This document shows positions 1-6,700 of a stretch of 7,703 nt of DNA, piece after piece. Position 1 is the stretch's first letter. Each line of letters starts with the position of its first letter. The translations under genes and the position numbers were made by a program. The notes under the pieces were generated by a model. It made no database searches. It was given only the letters and a program-made list of their open reading frames with translations, and was not told the DNA's origin. Origin of the DNA: an uncultured Burkholderiales bacterium (GTDB lineage: Bacteria > Pseudomonadota > Gammaproteobacteria > Burkholderiales > Burkholderiaceae_E); the NCBI GenBank assembly GCA_903831925.1, contig CAIKZV010000689.1, positions 1-7,703 on the forward strand. The letters are read 5' to 3'.

Positions 1-656
1 GATCGGGTTCGCTCGTCGCCATCGGCGATCAGCGCCTTGACGATCCGATTGGTGCCGCGCGAATTCGAAAGTATTTCGGCACCGAGCGCATCAATGGTCG
101 CATCGAGCTGATCGTCCGGCACGCAGCGGTCGACCAGGCCGATCTCCAGGGCCTGGCGGGCAGACAGCCGGCGACTGGTAAACATCAGCTCTTTGGCGGT
201 TGATCGACCGACGCGTTCCGGCAGTCTGACCGACATGCCCCAGACCGGCACCAGGCCCCATTGACCATGGGTGTCGCCAAGATGCGTCGACTCGGCAGCC
301 ACCAGCAGATCACAGGCCAGCGCAAGTTCCAGGCCGCCGGTAAAGCAGTGCCCATGCAGGCGACAAATGGTGGGCTTGGGCAGCGACTCGAGGGCATCGA
401 TGGTCTCTGGTTCGAAGTAGGGGCTCGGTGCGGGCTCGGCTGAAGCAATCGCACCAAGGTCGTGACCGGCGCAAAACGAACGGCCCGCGCCGGCCAGCAC
501 CACGCAGCCGACGCTGTCGTCACCGGCGATCGCATCCAGGTGGGCGCGCAGTTGAACGAACACCCCCGGCGTCAGCGCATTGAGCTTGTCGGGTCGATTC
601 AGGGTGAGGGTAGTGAGGCCCGAGCGATCGCTTCGGATCACGAGTGGGTCGGACAT
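1..656 (-). CDS. Enoyl-CoA hydratase/isomerase-like crotonase-superfamily protein (partial, C-terminus outside window)
   Basis: An open frame of 218 codons runs leftwards from an ATG at 656-654 and leaves the window without a stop. The start is well fixed: an in-frame TAA lies at 674-672, and a GGAGA ribosome binding site (669-665) sits 8 bases upstream. Crotonase landmarks appear in order: the LNRPDKLNAL N-terminal signature (residues 19-28), the CoA-binding/oxyanion segment FCAGHDLGA (61-69), HGHCFTGGLELALACDLL (101-118), then the GDTHGQWGLVPVWGMS region (127-142). Glu110 aligns with catalytic Glu144 of rat mitochondrial enoyl-CoA hydratase, but the position of Glu164 is His130. Family members act on acyl-CoA thioesters in the cytoplasm (hydration, isomerisation and others). 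With one acid missing, classical hydratase activity cannot be assumed, so the substrate is unknown. The gene diverges from the pilus operon and is probably unrelated to it in function. Confidence 0.93.
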   Translation of the reverse strand, partial: MSDPLVIRSDRSGLTTLTLNRPDKLNALTPGVFVQLRAHLDAIAGDDSVGCVVLAGAGRSFCAGHDLGAIASAEPAPSPYFEPETIDALESLPKPTICRLHGHCFTGGLELALACDLLVAAESTHLGDTHGQWGLVPVWGMSVRLPERVGRSTAKELMFTSRRLSARQALEIGLVDRCVPDDQLDATIDALGAEILSNSRGTNRIVKALIADGDERTR

Positions 657-664
657 GGCTGAGG

Positions 665-669
665 TCTCC
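665..669 (-). promoter_or_regulatory. Ribosome binding site of the crotonase gene
   Basis: The minus strand reads GGAGA here, 8 bases before the ATG at 656. Together with the in-frame TAA just upstream it decides the start codon. Confidence 0.6.
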
Positions 670-795
670 GGTTAGACAGGTTGGGATCAGGCTGCTGCCC
701 GAGCGAGGGCGCACAAGGCGCAGCCTACGCGAAGACTTTGCGCGCTGCCTTGCGGCGTTTCGCGAATGGCGATCGCGCCGCGCGCGACGATCGCC

Positions 796-811
796 CCGGC
801 GTTCACGCCGG
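796..811. other. Perfect 6-bp inverted repeat with a 4-base loop
   Basis: CCGGCG (796-801), the loop TTCA and CGCCGG (806-811) form a perfect GC-only hairpin. No T tract follows on the + strand beyond a run of three T's, so a rho-independent terminator is not supported. It lies about 125 bases upstream of fimT and could be a protein-binding palindrome or a transcript hairpin; nothing in the sequence decides this. Confidence 0.35.
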
Positions 812-923
812 CTTTCCGTCCGTTCGTCGCTTTGAGATTCCGCAATCCGGCCTGGCCGATAGGCTTGTCAGGGGCGCAATTCCGAGTTGCACCTCACTGA
901 CAGATTGAATCGGGGTTTTGAAC

Positions 924-928
924 AAGGG
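924..928 (+). promoter_or_regulatory. Ribosome binding site of fimT
   Basis: AAGGG lies 8 bases before the GTG at 937. An in-frame TGA at 919-921 rules out any earlier start, and this site favours GTG 937 over the in-frame TTG at 979. Confidence 0.6.
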
Positions 929-936
929 CGAATCAG

Positions 937-1587
937 GTGAACATCAGGGCTAACGGTTGCCATGACGGTGAATGCGCATTGCGCTCGCGCCGCGACTGCG
1001 GTGGCTTCACGCTCATCGAAATGCTCACCGTGGTGACGATCGTCGCAATTCTCGCGGCCTCCTCGAGTGGCGCGTTTCAGCGCTTCATCGTCGGTGCACG
1101 GATTTCCGAGGGTGCCTCGACCTTCCGATCGGCACTTGAGCTTGCACGCTCCGAGGCCGCGATGCGCGGCGTTCGGGTCGGGGTGTGCCGCAGCATCAAT
1201 GCCAACGATGCCGGTGCCACCTGCAGCCAGGCCGCGTTCGGCAATGTCGCCGCCAATGACTGGTCGGCTGGCTGGATCATCTATGCAAAGACAGGCGTCA
1301 ACGCCGCGGATACCTATGAAGCCGGCGATCTGGTGCTGCGCCGACAGGCACCGCTCGCCTCGGCAGGCACGGCTGGGCGCCTGATGATCTGGGCACCAGC
1401 CGCCGGTGCGGTGGTTTACAACTGGAATGGCATGCGAGTCGCAGGGCCGGTCGGCACGTTTGCCTTTGATTATGGCGCGGTGAGCGGTCCTTCACCGGTT
1501 CCGCTGGCGTCCGACCTGGCCCGCTGTATGGCGGTGAATATCGCCGGTCGCATCGACCTGACTGCGCCATCCAACGCGAGGTGCTGA
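937..1587 (+). CDS. fimT: GspH/FimT-family minor pseudopilin
   Basis: This 216-residue type IV prepilin-like protein starts at a GTG. The class III leader ends RRDCGG, and prepilin peptidase PilD should cut after Gly23, leaving Phe24 at +1 and Glu28 at +5 in the motif GFTLIEML. A hydrophobic helix follows (about 24-44). The rest fits the GspH/FimT fold: the ARSEAAMRGVRVGVC segment (about 68-82), DWSAGWIIY, and a C-terminal RCMAVNIAGRIDL stretch ending in Cys216, which probably pairs with the earlier Cys in RCMAV. Family members take part in the minor pilin complex that primes type IVa pilus assembly; some FimT proteins also bind DNA during natural transformation. It is first of the operon, and its TGA overlaps the pilV ATG. 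The leader is long and has three cysteines (8, 13, 21). FimU would be an equally acceptable name. Confidence 0.9.
   Translation: MNIRANGCHDGECALRSRRDCGGFTLIEMLTVVTIVAILAASSSGAFQRFIVGARISEGASTFRSALELARSEAAMRGVRVGVCRSINANDAGATCSQAAFGNVAANDWSAGWIIYAKTGVNAADTYEAGDLVLRRQAPLASAGTAGRLMIWAPAAGAVVYNWNGMRVAGPVGTFAFDYGAVSGPSPVPLASDLARCMAVNIAGRIDLTAPSNARC
1578..1581 (+). promoter_or_regulatory. Ribosome binding site of pilV, inside the end of fimT
   Basis: GAGG precedes the ATG at 1587 by 5 bases. It supports ATG 1587 and not the in-frame GTG at 1581, which overlaps the GAGG itself. The TGATG stop/start overlap suggests translational coupling with fimT. Confidence 0.6.
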
Positions 1588-2126
1588 TGAACACCGCCTC
1601 ACAACGACAGCGTGGCATCAGCCTGATCGAGGTGCTGATCTCGCTGATCATTGCGGCCTTCGGCCTGCTCGGTCTCGCCGGCATGCAGACCCGTTCGCTG
1701 TCGATGCAGATCGACAGCGAAACCCGACGTGTCGCAGCCGGTCTGATTGACCAGTTGCGCGAACGGGTCGCGGCCAATCAGGAGGGTTATACCAACGCGT
1801 TGAATCAGGGCTATACCCAAACCTTCGCGCCTGGCGCAGCAGTGCTGATCCCCGCCTGCGCCAACGCCGATGCCTGCAATGCCAGCACCGAAGTGCCGCT
1901 GATTCAGGTCGGCACCTGGATGCTCGATGTCCAGCGGCAGTTGCCGGGTGCGGCGGTTGTGATCGGCCCGACCACCGCAGGCACCGCCAATTCCATGACG
2001 GTCACGGTCGGTTGGATCGAACCGAGTGCGACCGTGATCGCCAACGATGGCGCCTGCGCTCGCATCGACGCGGTCAGTGCCAATCCCAAGTATCGCTGCG
2101 TCACCGCCACTTTTTTCCCGGGCTAA
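1587..2126 (+). CDS. pilV: Type IV pilus minor pilin PilV
   Basis: This 179-residue protein has a short basic leader ending QRQRG. The predicted PilD cut is after Gly10, giving ISLIEVLISLIIAAFGLLGL, with Glu15 at +5. The SLIEVLI...GLLGLAGMQ pattern is the hallmark of PilV. The rest of the conserved N-terminal helix (MQTRSLSMQIDSETRR, then DQLRERVAAN) is followed by a cysteine-containing globular domain (ACANADAC near residues 90-97) and a C-terminal beta segment ending RCVTATFFPG. The +1 residue is Ile where Phe or Met is usual; most peptidases tolerate this. PilV joins PilW, PilX and FimT/FimU in the tip complex that starts pilus polymerisation and carries PilY1. It overlaps fimT by one base and is 3 bases from pilW. 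Confidence 0.92.
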   Translation: MNTASQRQRGISLIEVLISLIIAAFGLLGLAGMQTRSLSMQIDSETRRVAAGLIDQLRERVAANQEGYTNALNQGYTQTFAPGAAVLIPACANADACNASTEVPLIQVGTWMLDVQRQLPGAAVVIGPTTAGTANSMTVTVGWIEPSATVIANDGACARIDAVSANPKYRCVTATFFPG

Positions 2127-2129
2127 GTC

Positions 2130-3137
2130 ATGGCCAAGATCGTCGTCCTGAACCGTTTGCAGGCTGCCCGGCGGCAGGCAGGGCGCACCCTGATTGAATT
2201 GATGATCAGCCTGGCGATCGGTCTGGCGATTACCGCGGCGGTGTCGGGTGCCTATCTCTCAACAGCCAGCACCGCGCGCGTCGCAGGCGAGATGGCGGGC
2301 ATGTCTGATACCGGCCAGATCGCGATGTTGATGATCGGCGATTCGATTCGCCAGGCCGGTTATGGCGAGATCATCGGCTCCGATGTGTCCTTCGGTGCCG
2401 CCAATATCGACGCCTATCGATCGCAGACACTCTTTGGCGGCGGCGCCCATATCGCCGGTTGCAATAGCGCCCGGTTTGTCGATGACACCTCGAGCACGCC
2501 GACCTGCGGGCCGGTCGGCGATGTCAATTTCGACTCGTTGATGGTGCGCTTCCAGGGTGATACCGCGGTCGCACCGGCGCAGGGTCGCATCGATGATTGT
2601 CTGGGCACGCAGGTGCCTTTGGAGGCGCTGCCTGCCAATCATGTCGGGCTGTTGAGAGCCGCCTCGCGGCCGATGGTTCAGAACGTCTACTTCGGTACCA
2701 ACAACGGACTGTCCTGCCGCGGCAATGGTCGGGCAGCCATCGGCGATGCCTTCGCCGTGGCGCAGCAACTGGTCGGCAATGTCGAGCAGTTCAAGGTTTT
2801 TTATGGATTTGACGATGTTCGCTATCTCAACCCGAACACCACTGCCGGCGCGTCGATTCGCAGCATTCGTGATGCCGACTATCTGAATGCCCGCGCGGGT
2901 GCCTGGGATTATGTGGTGACGGTGCATGTCTGCATGCTGATCCGCTCCGACCCGGATGCCGGGCGCGGCATGAGCACGACCAGCGTCTACCAGTACACCA
3001 GTTGCCCGATGAACGCCGTACAGGCCGCCGGTGCGATGCCGACCACCGAGGCGCAAGACTCTGCCGTCAGGCGCACCTACAACCAGGTCTTCACCGTGCG
3101 TTCGCGCTCGACGGCCAATCCTGTCCAGAATTTCTGA
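2130..3137 (+). CDS. pilW: Type IV pilus minor pilin PilW
   Basis: This 335-residue protein has the usual PilW size. The leader ends ARRQAG, with a predicted PilD cut after Gly18 and Glu23 at +5 in the segment RTLIELMISLAIGLAITAAV. After the helix comes the conserved DTGQIAMLMIGDSIRQAGYG stretch (about 67-86), a large beta-rich domain with several cysteines, and family-typical blocks: FDSLMVRFQGD (about 134-144), LSCRGNG (about 194-200) and LVGNVEQFKVFYG (about 214-226). The C-terminal part has DYVVTVHVCMLIRS. The +1 residue is Arg, which is unusual because it is usually Phe, Met or another hydrophobic residue. PilW is thought to link PilX and PilY1 to the rest of the minor pilin complex. Translation probably depends partly on coupling with pilV: the start lies 3 bases after its stop, with only GGG 7 bases upstream as a binding site. 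Confidence 0.93.
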   Translation: MAKIVVLNRLQAARRQAGRTLIELMISLAIGLAITAAVSGAYLSTASTARVAGEMAGMSDTGQIAMLMIGDSIRQAGYGEIIGSDVSFGAANIDAYRSQTLFGGGAHIAGCNSARFVDDTSSTPTCGPVGDVNFDSLMVRFQGDTAVAPAQGRIDDCLGTQVPLEALPANHVGLLRAASRPMVQNVYFGTNNGLSCRGNGRAAIGDAFAVAQQLVGNVEQFKVFYGFDDVRYLNPNTTAGASIRSIRDADYLNARAGAWDYVVTVHVCMLIRSDPDAGRGMSTTSVYQYTSCPMNAVQAAGAMPTTEAQDSAVRRTYNQVFTVRSRSTANPVQNF

Positions 3138-3147
3138 GCAACCTGCC

Positions 3148-3708
3148 ATGACGTCCTCAACCAAGCCTGCTGTGAAGCACTCAAACCAGCGCGGCTTCGT
3201 GCTGATCGTGGTGCTGATGCTGCTGGTCTCGCTCACGCTGATCGTCATTGCGCAGATCCGTCGCTCCAGTGGTGGCCAGCTGATCACCTCCAACTCCAGC
3301 CAATACGCCCTGGCCGAAACCGCGGCGCAAACCGTGCTGCGCTATTGCGAAGCGCAATTCATGGTCAGCCCGAATCTGAAAGTGACCACGCCCGGAATCC
3401 GGGGCAACGACGCCGCCGCCTGGCGTGATCCTGCCAAATGGCTGGCCTCGCAGACGGTACCGGTCACCGGCGTTAATTTTCCTGGCGTGGCGAATTTCAG
3501 CTGCCTGATCGAGGACGCCACCTCCGAGCTGATCCCTTCGTCGCTCAGCAATGACGTCAATCCTGAGACGGTCAATGTTGCATCGCTGTGCACCGGCGCC
3601 GCCGGCATCAGCCCGACGATGTGCAAATACCGCGTCACCGCGCGGGTCACGCTGGCCCCGAACAATCAGCAGATGAATCTTCAGAGCGAAATCCGTTTCG
3701 GGATCTGA
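3148..3708 (+). CDS. pilX: Type IV pilus minor pilin PilX
   Basis: This is a 186-residue protein. I chose the ATG at 3148, 10 bases after the pilW stop, because the upstream in-frame codons lie within pilW and ATG 3148 gives a normal basic leader ending HSNQRG. The PilD cut should fall after Gly16, giving FVLIVVLMLLVSLTLIVIAQ. The +5 residue is Val21, not Glu. Loss of Glu5 is a hallmark of GspK/PilX-type tip pseudopilins. The block after the helix (SSQYALAETAAQTVLRYCEA, about 50-69), WRDPAKWLA, NFSCLIEDATSEL and the C-terminal KYRVTARVTLAPNNQQMNLQ fit the betaproteobacterial style of PilX as I remember it. The protein is expected at the apex of the minor pilin complex, in contact with PilY1. 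The ribosome binding site is weak. Confidence 0.88.
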   Translation: MTSSTKPAVKHSNQRGFVLIVVLMLLVSLTLIVIAQIRRSSGGQLITSNSSQYALAETAAQTVLRYCEAQFMVSPNLKVTTPGIRGNDAAAWRDPAKWLASQTVPVTGVNFPGVANFSCLIEDATSELIPSSLSNDVNPETVNVASLCTGAAGISPTMCKYRVTARVTLAPNNQQMNLQSEIRFGI

Positions 3709-3735
3709 GCTTTGAGTAATCAACACAGCACCACT

Positions 3736-3740
3736 GGAAG
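3736..3740 (+). promoter_or_regulatory. Ribosome binding site of pilY1
   Basis: GGAAG lies 7 bases before the ATG at 3748. pilX and pilY1 are in the same frame, separated only by the pilX TGA at 3706-3708. The in-frame TTG at 3712 is a possible earlier start but has no binding site of this quality. Confidence 0.55.
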
Positions 3741-3747
3741 CACTGAC

Positions 3748-6700
3748 ATGAACGCACCGCAGACAGACTGGCTTGGCTCCATCCGGCAGACCTTCACCAA
3801 GGCGCTGGTGCTGCTGCTGTGTTCGCTGAATGCGATGCCTGCCTGGTCGGCCAGCACGCTCTATCAGGTGCCGCCGTTCACCTCGACCGAACCGCCGGCA
3901 AACGTCTTCATGATGCTCGACGACTCGGGCTCGATGGCAGGGCATTCGCTGCCGATTCCAGCGGCGATCACGATCAGTGCCACCGCCGGCACGACGGTCG
4001 CGATCCAGGGCGATGGCGCCGACTCGACCGGAGCATGGGCCTTGCGCTCCTGGACGATCGACCGAGACAACGACTGGCTGCTGCGGGCGCCGGCGCTCAA
4101 TCCGCTCTGGTACAACCCGGCCAACCGTTATGTGCCCTGGAACAAGGACGGCACACTCATGCCGAATGCGTCGATCGGCGGCAGCGTTGCCACGACCAAC
4201 TTTGGCGCGTTTACCTCGCGTGCGAATGCCGCAGAACTCACCGAGCGCGATCCCCGCCAGGCGCCATCCGGCACCGGCTTCGTGTCGATCACCTCAACTG
4301 CCGGGCGCGGTCTGCTGGGCACCGATTCGAGTTCGCAGACCAATGCGGTCACGCCGATCACCCAGGGCCGCCGGGTGACCTTGAGTACGACCGCCGATTT
4401 CCGCTACAACAAGATGCCCTTCGATTTCGGCCCGATCATTTCTGGAGCGACCACCGCGCCTCGCAATGGTCATGCCGATCAGACCTGGACGACCCACAAC
4501 GACACCACCAGTCCGCTTGACCTCTTCAGCCGGCCCTTGCAGGTCACCACCACCACGCCGGTGAGCGGTTGCTTTGCCAGCCTGTCCAATTGCACAGGCG
4601 GTGTCGCAGCCTCGACCCAAATCGTGACGACCACCTGGACGCGCACCAACTGCACTGGCGGAACCGATACCTTCACCTCGGATCCCGGACCGCTCACCTG
4701 CTACACACGACCCGACTGCAGTGGCAACGTTATCAAGCACGGCACCACCAACCCCGGGCCACTGATCTGCGGCTACACCTGGACCGACTGTTACGGCGTT
4801 GCGCAGAACTCGCCGACGAATCCCGGCACCATCAGCTGCCCGATTCGCATCCAGAACTGCAACGGCACCTGGACCGATAATCCGGGCAGCAACTCCCTGA
4901 GCTGTTATCAGAATCGAGCGTCCTGCGGCAATGTGGGTTTCGGTTCATTGAGTTCGACGCAGACCACACCAACGCCTGCGACCTGCTATCGGCGTCAAGA
5001 CTGTTCGGGTACCTACGTCTACTCGACAAGCGATCCTGGTCCGCTTCAGTGTCAGTTTTCTCGGCAGGATTGCGCTGGGACTCCTCAGCCCTACGCCACC
5101 AACCCCGGGCCGCTGACCTGCTATCAGCGGCAGGACTGCGCAGGCGTGAACACCATCTATTCGAGCACCCCCAACCCCGCGACCCTCGCCTGCAACTATT
5201 CGCGTACCGATTGCGGTGCATCAAGCGCCACGCTTTTTCCGCCCACGACTGACCCCGGCAGCCTGACATGCTATCGGCGACAGAACTGCGATGGCAGCAT
5301 CACCGGCTGGACATCGACGGTCCTGAGTACGATCACTTGCCCGTCTGCCACCGAGCCGCAGCCGACTTATTCGCCGTCGACACAGATCAATGCGTCGTCG
5401 CTGATCACAAAGACCACGACGACGGTCAACCGCCCTGTCAGCGGGGGCGCGCTCAATGCGTCATCGGTCTGGCCGATGACGCAAACGACAACCAGAACGG
5501 CCTTGGGCGCCTCGTCGATCACCCCGGTCGCGACCACCAAGACCGTGACGACAACCAACTACACTGCGTCTCAGGTCAATGCCGCATCCTGCCCCACCGG
5601 CACCAGCCCGATGAGCTGCGTGATTCCGGCCTTGCCTGGCGTGCCCGACCCGGCCGCACTGACGCCTGCGCGCTACTACGCCTACATCGGCACCGGCGAC
5701 AAGGGCCTGCCGGCGAGCTATCGCGTGGTGCAGATCGACCGCACACGTCCCTCGACCTATACCTATCCGGTGATCGATGCGACCACCGGTGCGGCGGCCA
5801 CCAATGTCACCTCGCAACGCTCTGACTGCGCCGCGATCACCTCCTGCACCTGGCTGGAAGAAGCGCAGAACTACGCGAACTGGTACCTCTATTATCGAAA
5901 CCGCCTTTTCGCAGCCCAGGCAGTGGTGGCCGATTCGCTCTCGAGCATGACCTCGACCAGCCAGCAAAAGCTGCGCCTCGGATACGGTCGGATCAATTAC
6001 TACTCGGGCGCTTACAACCCGTGGCTGACGCAGCAGTTGCAAACGATCAGCGCGCTGCCCTCAATCGATGGCCAGACGAATCCTGGCGCCCTGGTGCGAG
6101 GCGTGCGGCCCTTCATTGTGGGCACGCAAGATCGCAGCGACTTCTTCAACTGGCTCTTCAGTCTGACCTGGGTCGGATCGACCCCCAATCGTGAGGCCAT
6201 CGATTCGGTCGGGCGCTATTTTGCGCGCACCGACAACAAAGGGCCCTGGGGCGCGACACCGGGTACCGAGGACACCTCCCCGCAACTGGCCTGTCGGCGC
6301 AACAGCCTGTTTCTGACGACCGACGGCGAATGGACCAATGCTGCAGCCGGACAGCCCCTGATCGGCTCATCCGGGCCTTCGACGATGACCGGCAATGGCG
6401 GACCGCAGGAATCGGACAACGTGGCCGGACCGACCATCACCGGCGACGGCGTCAATGCCGGTGCCACCTTCACCTACCAGCCGTCCAACTGGTTGCAATT
6501 CAGCAGCGGCGCCAATCAGCCGCAGACCCTCACCGATGCAGCGGTCTATTACTGGAATCACGACCTGCGCCCGGATATGCCCAACGTTATCCTGCCGGTC
6601 ACCGACTCGCTGCGCCCGAATCCGGCGTTCTGGCAATCGATGAGCACCTACATCATCGGCTATGGCCTGTCGGCATCGATGGATACCGCGGCAACGCGTA

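Larger units (their letters stand above)
657..936. other. Divergent intergenic region between the crotonase gene and the minor pilin operon
   Basis: These 280 bases separate two divergent genes and should hold both promoters. Short open frames cross it, but none has a recognisable product or a convincing start, and I treat them as chance. I looked for -35/-10 pairs and for a sigma-54 GG-N10-GC element reading into fimT and found none that I trust. A TTGTCA at 865-870 and a TTGCAC at 887-892 resemble -35 boxes but lack a -10 box at the right distance. The region is very rich in CG-containing palindromic words, including GCGATCGC at 769-776 and a perfect hairpin at 796-811. Confidence 0.7.

Noticed and set aside
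865..892. TTGTCA and TTGCAC as -35 boxes of a fimT promoter
   Set aside because: No acceptable -10 hexamer at 16-18 bases from either; not strong enough to annotate.
681..908. 75-codon open frame in the intergenic region
   Set aside because: Arg/Ala-rich composition typical of chance frames in GC-rich DNA, no recognisable motif and no good ribosome binding site.
2111..2116. T6 run near the end of pilV, considered as a slippage or terminator signal
   Set aside because: It is in frame (ACT TTT TTC) before the stop, has no hairpin before it, and pilW starts within 20 bases.
2259..3293. Long (344-codon) minus-strand open frame opposite pilW and the start of pilX
   Set aside because: It lies wholly opposite well-supported genes; the composition (Arg, Gly, His, Ile rich, no recognisable motif) is that of an antisense shadow.
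3819..4520. Open frame in another + frame within pilY1
   Set aside because: Arg/His-rich shadow; the PilY1 frame shows clear family motifs and is open throughout.
4570..5340. Cysteine array as an EGF-like or thrombospondin type 1 domain
   Set aside because: There are only two cysteines per unit, without the six-cysteine EGF pattern or the TSP1 WxxW/CSxxCG motifs.
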